In this document: in pieces, positions 4,910 to 10,568 of the stretch
Numbering within the stretch: position 1 is the first letter of the stretch
How the letters are laid out: each line of letters starts with the position of its first letter
Origin: Pyrodictiaceae archaeon
GTDB taxonomy: Archaea > Thermoproteota > Thermoprotei_A > Sulfolobales > Pyrodictiaceae
Assembly: GCA_027033675.1 (NCBI GenBank)
Contig: JALVKZ010000182.1
Location: 1 to 10,568, forward strand
DNA length: 10,568 nucleotides
Direction: 5' to 3'
Notes under the pieces: model-generated
Databases searched by the model: none
Seen by the model: only the letters and a program-made list of their open reading frames with translations
Told to the model about the DNA's origin: nothing
Program-made: the position numbers and the translations under genes

Positions 4910-6871
4910 GTGTCCACGAAGCAGTGGTTAACTATTCCCAGCCCCCGCTACTACTATGGGGATAGAGGCTTGGCGCCTATTCCTGGATATGCTGGCCGAG
5001 TAGCCTTTGTGGATCTCTCAAGCGGCGAGGCAAGGGTTGAGGAGATTAGCAGGGAGCTTGTCGAGCTGTTCATCGGCGGTAAGGGGTTCCTCTACTACTA
5101 TGGGTTCAAGCTAATACCTCCGAGCATTGATCCACTGAATCCCGAGGAGAACGTGTTAATCATCGCCCCCGGTGCCTTAGCTGCTCACGCCCCCGGCGCA
5201 TCCAAGATAGGGTTCTTGGCTAAGAGTCCCTTGACCAATATTCTCTGCGATACCTTTGCTGGCCAGGTCTTTGGCTCGAAGATGAAGATGGCTGGGTTCG
5301 ATGCGCTAATAGTCACGGGGGCTAGTGATGAGCCTGTCTACCTCTACCTCGAGGATGGACGGGTAGAGATACGCGGGGCCAAGCACCTATGGGGCTCCAC
5401 TACGTGGGATACGATGATAGGGGTTCGGAGGGAGACGAGGAGCGGTGCTAGCGTCGCTGCTATCGGGCCTGCTGGGGAGAGGCTTGTGCGCTTCGCCAAC
5501 ATAATTGTTGATGGCTTCCGTGCTGCTGGTCGCTGCGGCCTAGGAGCAGTCATGGGCTCTAAGAAGCTCAAGGCTATAGCCGTGTGGGGTAAGAAGCCGC
5601 CGAGCCGGGCCAGGGACGAGGAGTGGCGCGAGGCCTACTTAGCGGTTTACCGCCGGATAGAAGGAGATGAGCCGACCAGGGCCTGGGCGAGGTACGGCAC
5701 CAATGACGGTGTATCGGTGTGTAGCCGGCTCAGCATGTGCCCTGGCTGGCACTGGAGGAGGCCATGGCTACCAGAGGACGAGGCGAGGAGGCTCAGCGGC
5801 GACGAGGTACTATCGAGGGAGCTGGGCAGGGCTGGGTACAAGCCCTACGCCGGCTACCTCTGGGGATGGGGTTGCCCCGTTAAGTGCAGTAAGCTTGTCT
5901 CGCCCCGCAAGGAGGGCTACGAGCACGTGGTGGTGAAGCCGGAGTACGAGAACCTAGCAATGCTCGGTGTCGCGACCGGCATTCTGGACCTCGACGAGGT
6001 AATTTACATAGAGTGGCTCGTGAACAGGCTCGGAATGGATAGTATCAGCTTCGGCGAGGTAGTGTCGTGGCTAATGGAGCTCTACGAGGACGGCCTACTA
6101 GGCAGAGAGGAGCTAGACGGGCTCACAGTGGAGCCCCGGTTCGGTGAACCTGAGGCAGTCAAGCAGCTAGCCAGGCTAATAGCTGAGCGGAGAGGCATAG
6201 GCTCGGTATTGGCGGAGGGCGTGGAGAAGGCCTCCAGGATACTTGGCCGTGGAGGAGACAGAGCGGTTCACGTCAAGGGCCTAGAGTCGGCTGCGTGGGA
6301 CCCCCGTGGGCGCAGGGGCTTCGCAGTAAGCTATGCCACCGCGGACGTGGGTGCTAGCCACCTACGCGGCTGGCCTAGGCCCCATGAGAGGCCGAGCAAG
6401 GGCCCGGCAAGGGAAATGGTTAAGAGCTTCCTAGAGGACCGCGACCACAAGGCCCTTCTTGACAGCCTAGGGCTGTGTGCCTTCGTGCCATACGAGGACA
6501 AGGAGATAACAAGGATCTATAGGGCCGTCACGGGGATGGAGAAGAGCATAGAGGAGCTACGCCTCGTGGGGTGGCGCACAGAGGCTCTGGCGAGGATACA
6601 CGCTGCGCTAGCCGGGAGAGTACCCGAGGGAGACACGGTGCCGAGGAGATGGATGGAGCCAATCCCCGAGGGCCCATTGAGGGGCGAGAAGGCAGCCCTT
6701 AGCTGGGAGGATCTACGCGAAGCAATAAGAGAGTTCTATCGGGCCAGGGGCTACCACGAGGAGTACGGCGTACCACTGCCAGAGACCCTTGAGAAACTAG
6801 GCCTAGGCTTCGCAGCCGAGGAGGCGCAGAGAGCATTGAGAGAGGTAGAGAGGAGGCTATCCCGGGGCTAA
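4910..6871 (+). CDS. Aldehyde:ferredoxin oxidoreductase family protein (tungsten/molybdenum bis-pterin enzyme)
   Basis: The 653 residues cover the whole AOR fold. Family enzymes oxidise aldehydes to acids on a tungsto-bispterin and pass electrons through one 4Fe-4S cluster to ferredoxin in the cytoplasm. Visible marks, compared with the P. furiosus AOR as I recall it: 'GYAGRVAFVDLSSG' (26-39); 'FIGGKGF'; 'AKSPLTN'; 'IGPAGE'; the pterin loop 'RAAGRCGLGAVMGSKKLKAIAV' (204-225); 'PEYE' (344-347), holding the active-site Glu region; 'DPRG' (464-467); H484 in 'GASHLRGW'; and 'LDSLGLC' ending in C523. The 4Fe-4S motif CxxCxxxC reads G319-WG-C322-PVK-C326, so the first cysteine is absent. C271 and C277 are extra. 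The protein has about 26 residues before the usual family start; TTG 4970 (codon 21) is an alternative start. The specific substrate cannot be inferred. Its 3' end overlaps the convergent ATPase gene by 15 bp. Confidence 0.93.
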   Translation: MSTKQWLTIPSPRYYYGDRGLAPIPGYAGRVAFVDLSSGEARVEEISRELVELFIGGKGFLYYYGFKLIPPSIDPLNPEENVLIIAPGALAAHAPGASKIGFLAKSPLTNILCDTFAGQVFGSKMKMAGFDALIVTGASDEPVYLYLEDGRVEIRGAKHLWGSTTWDTMIGVRRETRSGASVAAIGPAGERLVRFANIIVDGFRAAGRCGLGAVMGSKKLKAIAVWGKKPPSRARDEEWREAYLAVYRRIEGDEPTRAWARYGTNDGVSVCSRLSMCPGWHWRRPWLPEDEARRLSGDEVLSRELGRAGYKPYAGYLWGWGCPVKCSKLVSPRKEGYEHVVVKPEYENLAMLGVATGILDLDEVIYIEWLVNRLGMDSISFGEVVSWLMELYEDGLLGREELDGLTVEPRFGEPEAVKQLARLIAERRGIGSVLAEGVEKASRILGRGGDRAVHVKGLESAAWDPRGRRGFAVSYATADVGASHLRGWPRPHERPSKGPAREMVKSFLEDRDHKALLDSLGLCAFVPYEDKEITRIYRAVTGMEKSIEELRLVGWRTEALARIHAALAGRVPEGDTVPRRWMEPIPEGPLRGEKAALSWEDLREAIREFYRARGYHEEYGVPLPETLEKLGLGFAAEEAQRALREVERRLSRG

Positions 6872-7942
6872 GCACCTGGTGCTGCTCCACTCATTCTTCT
6901 CCAACGCTTTCTCCAAGACACTTGGCGGCACTAGGGAGGCGGCGCTGTAGCCGCCCTGGGCAGCAAGGACTATGGCTGCGCCGTAGACGGGTAGCTGGGG
7001 GAGATATCTCTCCGCTGCCCTCTTCCGGCACGGGTAGAGCACGTTGTACTCCACTAGTTGCTCGGCAAGCCGCTGGAGTACAGGGTCCTGGATAAAGAGG
7101 GGCTTGTCGCCTTGCTCCTCTAGTAGCTTCGCGGCGAGGCCTAGTACTTCGCGGGGCTCCCTGGATAGCTCCTCCGAAAGCCTCGCTATTGCCTCGTCAA
7201 CTGTGTCGCGGAGAACGCTCGGTATATACTCTCCTAGGAGCTCTTCACGGGACAAGGGGCATGCATCGACGAGGTAGCCCGGGGCACCGCCGAATACTCC
7301 CCAGTATTCTTGGAAGCCTATGCCACAGCCATAGCGCTCCCTGTACTCGTTGTAGAGCGCCTCCATGCTCTCCTTGCCGAGTCCCTCGAGGAGCATATAC
7401 CTCGCAGAATACCCTATCAGCCTCCTCCTAGCCCTACTGGTTGCCACGAAGCCCTCGCTCACAGTAAGAACCAGGTGTGGGACATGCCCTGTCTTGGCCA
7501 GGTACCCGGCTACGCGCTCAAGCTCGGCAATGGCCTCCTCTCTGTCCCGGTAGAGCAGGTGGAACTCATCAATAACTACGAGGCCTCCGTAAAGCCCTCG
7601 GAGAGCACGGGAAATGCTCTCCACGAGCCTGACAAGGCTACCAGTGCCAAGGACGTGGGAAACATTCTCGCCTAGGAGCCTAGCCACGTCGCCCAGGGAG
7701 CCATGGACTCCGAGGCGCTCAGCAGCACGTCTACGCACATCAACCAAGACACCGAGAAGCCGGGGAGTCCTCCTCGACAAATAATATCGAACAAGCTCGC
7801 TCTTACCAACACCTCGGGGCCCATAGATTATCAGCGTCCTCGCAGCCCGCAGGAAGCTCTCTAGGCGCTCAAGGTCCTGGAGGCGGTTATAGAAACTCAG
7901 CCCAAGCCTAGTACGATAACCAGTATCCCGGAATACAGTCAT
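6857..7942 (-). CDS. Archaeal ATPase_2-family AAA+ ATPase
   Basis: A 361-residue STAND/AAA-type ATPase of the kind expanded in hyperthermophilic archaea. It opens with 'FYNRLQDLERLESFL', the equivalent of the family's FVDREKEL motif. Walker A is GPRGVGKS at 41-48; Walker B is LVVIDEFHLL at 121-130 with D125/E126. A sensor-1-like strand 'LVLTVSEG' is at 157-163, and the 'GGAPGYL' signature at 218-224 corresponds to the GGxPxYL motif that ends the ATPase core in this family. Residues about 230-361 form a helical, probably winged-helix, tail. The ATG at 7942 lacks a strong Shine-Dalgarno; a TATA-like CTTATAG on this strand at about 8015-8009 would give a leader of about 40 nt. Its stop (6859-6857) lies inside the 3' end of the AOR gene. 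The cellular role is unknown for nearly all members of the family; no partner gene is adjacent. Confidence 0.9.
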   Translation of the reverse strand: MTVFRDTGYRTRLGLSFYNRLQDLERLESFLRAARTLIIYGPRGVGKSELVRYYLSRRTPRLLGVLVDVRRRAAERLGVHGSLGDVARLLGENVSHVLGTGSLVRLVESISRALRGLYGGLVVIDEFHLLYRDREEAIAELERVAGYLAKTGHVPHLVLTVSEGFVATSRARRRLIGYSARYMLLEGLGKESMEALYNEYRERYGCGIGFQEYWGVFGGAPGYLVDACPLSREELLGEYIPSVLRDTVDEAIARLSEELSREPREVLGLAAKLLEEQGDKPLFIQDPVLQRLAEQLVEYNVLYPCRKRAAERYLPQLPVYGAAIVLAAQGGYSAASLVPPSVLEKALEKNEWSSTRCLAPG

Positions 7943-8214
7943 AGCTATGAACCCGTGGGTGCTCTGCAGCCCTATCCCTGGAGCCCAGTATCTAGAGGGC
8001 TAGGTGCAACTATAAGGACTAGATGGGGGTACTCTAGGGAACTAGGTCAAGGAGGCAGATCAAATAGTGGAGTGATGAGGCTTAGAAGGGGCGAGCCCCC
8101 TCTAGTGGGCTGTGAGCTGAGCGGGGATGCTGATCCCTCGTTTTCGGTCTAGCGAAGTGCAAGGGCTAATGTATAAAGTTCCCGGCTCCCTAGCAATTCC
8201 GGGGATGACTCGTC
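7943..8214. promoter_or_regulatory. Divergent spacer, ATPase and nitroreductase promoters
   Basis: A 272-bp spacer. A short open frame (7955-8152, +) has poor composition and no ribosome site, so I do not call a gene. ACTATAAGG at 8009-8017 is TATA-like and can be read in either direction: towards the ATPase gene, or rightwards with a predicted start near 8038. GTATAAAG at 8171-8178 is a good TATA box for the nitroreductase gene, predicting a start near 8200. GGGGATG (8201-8207) then acts as a ribosome site 8 nt before TTG 8215. The middle (8038-8147) is described separately as a possible RNA. Confidence 0.5.
8038..8147 (+). ncRNA. Possible structured RNA, candidate only
   Basis: Between a TATA-like element (8009-8017) and a TTTT (8141-8144) are two clear hairpins. 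One is at 8082-8105: GGGG/CCCC around CGAG, extended by five more pairs, one of them a G-U wobble, after one mismatch. The other is at 8123-8138: GGGAT/ATCCC around GCTG plus one G-T pair, right before the T-run like an intrinsic terminator. In addition GTGATGA (8072-8078) and CTGA (8130-8133) are flanked by GGA and TCC, which would close a box C/D k-turn. However, the internal boxes are poor (GCGA 12 nt after C; GTGAGCT 11 nt before D) and far apart. The signals compete with each other, and the TATA may belong to the ATPase gene. Confidence 0.25.
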
Positions 8215-8931
8215 TTGTCGCCTAGCTGTCTCGAGACCATATCAAGACACGTCAGCATAAGGAAGTTCAAGAGAGAACCAGTGCCGCGGGAGGACTTGTC
8301 TAAGATTCTCGAGGCTGCTAGGAGGGCTCCTAGCTCGTGGAACCTCCAGCCTGTAACCGTGATAGCGGTCACGGACGAGGGGCTCCGGAAGAATCTTGCC
8401 GAGATAGCGGGGGGCCAGGAGCACGTCGCCGAGGCCCCTGTCTTCCTCGTCTTCAGCGTTGATTACCATAAGCTCTTGGAGGCTTCTCGCCGAGCAGGGG
8501 TCAGCGTTGCGCAGCCCGGGCTGGGTCACTTCGTCGTAGCCGCTATAGATGCCGGGATAGCATCTGGCTGGGCAGCATTGGCAGCCGAGGAGCTCGGCTA
8601 CGGGATCGTATTCATAGCTCTCTATGCCAATCCTTGCCGTGTAGCCGACCTACTCGGCCTACCCCTCCACGTGGTCCCCCTTGTGGGGCTCGCTGTGGGT
8701 AGGCCGGCTGAGTCCCCGGAGCCTAGGCCGCGGCAGCCACTAGAGGTGTTCGCCGCTGAGAACCAGTACCCTTCGCCAATAGATCTTGGGGACAAGGTTA
8801 GGAGTGCTTATCGCGGTGGAGGGGCTAAACTATTCCGCTACGTGCTGGGCCCAGACGGGTACTATGTCCACGTGAGCAAGGCACTAATAGAGTGCATAGA
8901 GAGGCGTGGATTTAGAGCCACGGCGCCTTAG
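8215..8931 (+). CDS. Nitroreductase-family FMN oxidoreductase
   Basis: A 238-residue protein of the nitroreductase (NfsA/FRP-like) superfamily. The FMN-phosphate segment is at the N terminus, R11-HVS-IR-KF (11-18), followed by 'ILEAARRAPSSWNLQPVTVIAV' (31-52), the standard helix-to-strand FMN contact. Residues 109-135 (AAIDAGIASGWAALAAEELG, then GIVFIALY) form the central dimer helix and the 'GLGT' region equivalent. 'VPLVGLAVGRPAE' (154-166) is the usual closing strand motif. The tail 167-238 resembles the C-terminal arm of NfsA-type dimers. It probably reduces quinones, flavins or nitro compounds with NAD(P)H; the substrate is not predictable. The TTG start at 8215 is supported by a TATA at 8171-8178 and GGGGATG just upstream; an out-of-frame ATG at 8205 stops after six codons. 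Its 3' end overlaps a minus-strand gene by 20 bp. Confidence 0.9.
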   Translation: MSPSCLETISRHVSIRKFKREPVPREDLSKILEAARRAPSSWNLQPVTVIAVTDEGLRKNLAEIAGGQEHVAEAPVFLVFSVDYHKLLEASRRAGVSVAQPGLGHFVVAAIDAGIASGWAALAAEELGYGIVFIALYANPCRVADLLGLPLHVVPLVGLAVGRPAESPEPRPRQPLEVFAAENQYPSPIDLGDKVRSAYRGGGAKLFRYVLGPDGYYVHVSKALIECIERRGFRATAP

Positions 8932-9268
8932 TGCCGCCTAGGCGTAGGACTGTACCATGCCTCGAGTCGATCTCGTAGACGAGGTCGGCTCCGCTACGTG
9001 GCAGAGAGGCGTAGCGTGAGTCAACTATTATGAGTACTCGTAGCCCGTTGTTTTTCTCCCTCTCAGTACACCTCGTATACCTCGTGTAACTGCATATTCT
9101 CCTCCACCAGGTAGGAGCAATAGTCACCTCTCTTAGCCCGTGCCTTAGGCTTATGGAGTCAACTAGCTCTGCCCCTATGCTTAGCGCTCTCGCCGCTGAT
9201 ACCGGGTACCCACCCGGGGTATAGAATTGAACTATTCCCGCACTCCGAGATATACTATGGCTCTGCAT
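8912..9268 (-). CDS. Small Arg-rich protein, function unknown
   Basis: I do not recognise this 118-residue product. Three points support a real gene: ATG 9268 is preceded by AGGAG (about 9277-9273 on this strand) at close spacing; a TATA-like GGTATAAGT lies at 9315-9307, predicting a start about 17 nt before the ATG; and codon choice (ATA, CTA, AGG) matches neighbouring genes. The protein has 'GAELVDSISLRHG' near the middle, a basic stretch with 'TWWRRICSYTRYTRCTERE' (53-71), then 'GLRVLIIVDSRYASL' (75-89), a predicted beta-strand, and a C-terminal 'SRHGTVLRLGG'. There is no signal peptide or membrane helix. Its 3' end overlaps the nitroreductase gene by 20 bp tail to tail. It could be a lineage-restricted gene or a spurious frame; I favour real. 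Confidence 0.55.
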   Translation of the reverse strand: MQSHSISRSAGIVQFYTPGGYPVSAARALSIGAELVDSISLRHGLREVTIAPTWWRRICSYTRYTRCTEREKNNGLRVLIIVDSRYASLPRSGADLVYEIDSRHGTVLRLGGTKAPWL

Positions 9269-9472
9269 GGCTCTCCTACGAGTCTCTACGGGGCGAAAAG
9301 TGGGACACTTATACCCTACGCCTCATCACACGTTTATAAAGCAAACCCGGGGACATGAGAGCTGACCGGATCAAGCCATCGACCGCTAGGGGGCTAGGAC
9401 ATATAGCTAACTAGATATCCCCTTACACATGTCTACCTAATGCATGCTTAGCTGAGGGGGCGTTGCTAGACC
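9269..9472. promoter_or_regulatory. Divergent promoter spacer with long + strand leader
   Basis: On the minus strand, GGTATAAGT (9315-9307) serves the 8912-9268 gene. On the plus strand, TTTATAAA at 9333-9340 is the best TATA box in the window and predicts a start near 9362, leaving about 110 nt before TTG 9473. A second weaker element, CATATAGC (about 9400-9407), would give a leader near 44 nt. GAGGGGG (9454-9460) precedes the TTG by 12 nt. If the first TATA is used, the long leader (or a separate small RNA in it) is unexplained; I see no convincing stem in it. Confidence 0.5.
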
Positions 9473-9862
9473 TTGTCGTGGTGGTTCCCTGGAGGCTTCG
9501 TAGTAACGCTTCCATGCGACCAGGAGGCGGCTATCGCTGCGCTAAACGCTGCTATTAGCTCGGCGAGGAGGAGTATCTATCTCAGCGCAGGAGTATCGCT
9601 TGTTATAGCCCTCATGGGTGTTGCTATCGCTGCCTCGTTCCCGGCAACGGGGCCGTTCGGCGGTGTCTTCGCCGTCTTCCTCCTCGTGTTCATAGGGTTC
9701 GCGCTACTCTTCCCCCTCATAGCCTATATGCAGGCAAAGCCCTGGATAGCGTACCTCGAGGAGCTGCGACGAGGAATAGAGAACGGCACGATAAACGTGG
9801 AAGACGTCTGTGGGAGACCGATATACTGGAGCGGGCCGCGGAGATACTACCCTGGGCCGTGA
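9473..9862 (+). CDS. Small two-helix membrane protein, function unknown
   Basis: A 129-residue protein from TTG 9473, with GAGGGGG 12 nt upstream. Residues 16-33 form an alanine-rich amphipathic helix. Two hydrophobic helices follow at about 34-54 and 62-86, separated by a short Pro/Gly turn (FPATGPFGG), so the protein is a helical hairpin with both ends on the same side. Residues 90-112 are a charged helix (WIAYLEELRRGIENG), and the C terminus is a Pro/Tyr/Arg-rich tail (PIYWSGPRRYYPGP). C15 lies before the membrane hairpin and C113 after it. I do not recognise the family. It appears to be a single gene; its stop codon lies inside a possible box C/D RNA. Confidence 0.75.
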   Translation: MSWWFPGGFVVTLPCDQEAAIAALNAAISSARRSIYLSAGVSLVIALMGVAIAASFPATGPFGGVFAVFLLVFIGFALLFPLIAYMQAKPWIAYLEELRRGIENGTINVEDVCGRPIYWSGPRRYYPGP

Positions 9863-9914
9863 AGAGCGTCAGGCAGCTGAGCTAGGTGATGAAGCGGTTA
9901 TTCCCGCCGAGCCC
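9854..9914 (+). ncRNA. Possible box C/D-like sRNA overlapping the preceding stop codon
   Basis: The order and spacing fit an archaeal C/D guide RNA: C-like GTGAAGA (9859-9865), 11 nt, D' CTGA (9877-9880), 5 nt, C' GTGATGA (9886-9892), 14 nt, then D-like CCGA (9907-9910). GGGC (9854-9857) and GCCC (9911-9914) could close the ends. Against it: the outer C and D boxes are the degenerate ones, the reverse of what is normal; one base is unpaired next to C; and the second guide spacing is 14, not 12. Such box sets arise by chance, so this is only a candidate. Confidence 0.25.
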
Positions 9915-9921
9915 GTAACCC

Positions 9922-9929
9922 TATATAAG
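9922..9929 (+). promoter_or_regulatory. TATA box of asnS
   Basis: TATATAAG at 9922-9929 predicts a transcript start near 9952 and a leader of about 44 nt before the ATG at 9996. Confidence 0.6.
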
Positions 9930-9980
9930 AGGAGCCAAGCGGGCTAGGAGACATAGGAGCTGGAATGGTGCGAGACGCCT

Positions 9981-9987
9981 GGGGAGG
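9981..9987 (+). promoter_or_regulatory. Shine-Dalgarno of asnS
   Basis: GGGGAGG lies 8 nt before ATG 9996 and settles that start over the out-of-frame ATG at 9965. Confidence 0.75.
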
Positions 9988-9995
9988 ATCCTCTG

Positions 9996-10568
9996 ATGCC
10001 GCGCGACGGTTATCTCTATACCCGTGAGGTTATTGGCCTTGAGCCCGGTCAGCGGGCAAGGGTAAGGGGCTGGGTTTATCGCTACCGCGACCTTGGTAGC
10101 AAGGTATTCATAGTACTTCGAGACCCTGAGGGAATTCTCCAGCTAGTGGCCTCTGAGGAGCACTCGCCAAGAGAGGTGTTGGAGGAGGCTAGGAGTGCTG
10201 ATATAGAGGCTAGCATCGAGGCCGAGGGAGTAGTTGCTAGGGATCCTCGTGCGCCTGGTGGCGTTGAGCTGCGATTGGACAAGCTAAGGGTAGTGGGAGA
10301 GTCTCACGATTTCCCTATAAAGGGTGGCGAGGGGATAGATTATCTCCTCGATAACCGCCACCTCTGGATCCGGAGCAGAAAGCTTACACTAATATGGAGG
10401 ATAAGACACACAGCCCTCCAGGCCTTCCGGGAGTACTTCGAGAAGCACGGGTTCTGGGAGGTAAGCCCCCCGATACTGACCCAGGCAGCGGTTGAGGGTG
10501 GTGCGACGCTCTTCAAGGTAGACTTCTTCGGCGACACTGCGTATCTTAGCCAGAGCGCCCAGCTATAC
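9996..10568 (+). CDS. asnS: Asparaginyl-tRNA synthetase, N-terminal 191 residues (3' end outside window)
   Basis: The frame is open from ATG 9996 to the window edge. Residues 1-100 are the anticodon-binding OB domain with 'ARVRGWVYRYRDLG' and 'FIVLRDPEGILQLV'. Next come 'FPIKGGEGIDYLLDNRHLW' (about 107-125), the linker into the class II core, and 'RIRHTALQAFREYFEKHGFWEVSPPIL' (motif 1, about 135-161, with the dimer-interface proline). 'EGGATLFKVDFFGDTAYLSQSAQLY' (167-191) then leads towards motif 2. The 'DTAYLSQS.QLY' form fits AsnRS rather than archaeal AspRS, which usually has a '(R)EAFLAQSPQLY' form. The enzyme charges tRNA-Asn with asparagine in the cytoplasm, so this archaeon should not depend wholly on tRNA-dependent amidation for Asn-tRNA. 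TATA at 9922, Shine-Dalgarno at 9981. A 20-codon frame (9965-10027) with its own AGGAG overlaps the start. Confidence 0.9.
   Translation, partial: MPRDGYLYTREVIGLEPGQRARVRGWVYRYRDLGSKVFIVLRDPEGILQLVASEEHSPREVLEEARSADIEASIEAEGVVARDPRAPGGVELRLDKLRVVGESHDFPIKGGEGIDYLLDNRHLWIRSRKLTLIWRIRHTALQAFREYFEKHGFWEVSPPILTQAAVEGGATLFKVDFFGDTAYLSQSAQLY

Noticed and set aside
5667..5936. Plus-strand 89-codon frame inside the AOR gene
   Set aside because: Out-of-frame shadow of conserved AOR sequence, no start signal.
7310..7675. Plus-strand frame of 121 codons within the ATPase gene
   Set aside because: Antisense to the Walker B and core region of a clear ATPase; composition is that of a shadow frame.
8017..8070. 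Possible tRNA or RNase P RNA segment in the divergent spacer
   Set aside because: No T-arm GGTTC-like motif, no cloverleaf pairing and no RNase P conserved blocks could be found.
7955..8152. 65-codon open frame in the ATPase/nitroreductase spacer (+)
   Set aside because: It starts at GTG with no ribosome site, lies over hairpins and promoter elements, and its Gly/Arg/Ser/Pro-rich product shows no domain character.
9190..9225. GC-rich inverted repeat around GGGTACCC
   Set aside because: It lies within the coding frame of the small minus-strand gene, the stem needs bulges, and no T-rich tract follows; not called a terminator.
1..10568. CRISPR array, insertion sequence or integrase attachment site
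   Set aside because: No regularly spaced direct repeats, transposase or integrase-like coding sequence, or tRNA 3' end duplication is visible.

Overview
The window looks like a chromosomal segment of a hyperthermophilic crenarchaeon (Thermoproteota), probably Desulfurococcales/Pyrodictiaceae-like. The reasons are the gene set (tungsten-type aldehyde:ferredoxin oxidoreductase, archaeal ATPase_2-family ATPase, DUF104-type VapB with VapC, MJ_1487-type B12/radical SAM protein, archaeal asparaginyl-tRNA synthetase), the codon choice (AGG/AGA, ATA, CTA), archaeal TATA boxes with short leaders, and many TTG/GTG starts. The genus assignment is an inference; no rRNA or tRNA gene is present to anchor it.

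Layout, left to right: (1) the C-terminal end of a radical SAM protein (1-450, +). (2) A membrane-anchored protein of unknown function made of two copies of a Cys-pair domain joined by a Thr/Ser-rich linker (593-1696, +), followed by a hairpin plus T-rich terminator. (3) A vapBC-type toxin-antitoxin pair with an ATGA overlap (1978-2627, +). (4) A B12-binding/radical SAM protein (2771-4126, +). (5) A cysteine-rich small protein on the minus strand (4175-4765, -), divergent from (6) a large AOR-family tungsten/molybdenum oxidoreductase (4910-6871, +). (7) A AAA-type archaeal ATPase (6857-7942, -) whose 3' end overlaps that of the AOR gene. (8) A 272-bp divergent spacer with possible RNA structure. 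(9) A nitroreductase (8215-8931, +). (10) A small unknown gene (8912-9268, -) whose 3' end overlaps that of the nitroreductase. (11) A small two-helix membrane protein (9473-9862, +). (12) The 5' part of asnS (9996 to the window edge, +).

There is no single operon or obvious pathway. Only vapB-vapC are translationally coupled; the rest are mostly single genes with their own promoters, in alternating orientation. I see no IS element, CRISPR array, rRNA or tRNA, and no convincing new defence or metabolic system. The points most worth a second look are: the AOR homologue that lacks the first cysteine of its 4Fe-4S motif; the duplicated Cys-pair surface protein; two weak box C/D-like or structured RNA candidates in the spacers; a gene-oriented synonymous codon gradient (T-ending codons at 5' ends, A-ending codons at 3' ends); and 3'-overlapping convergent genes.
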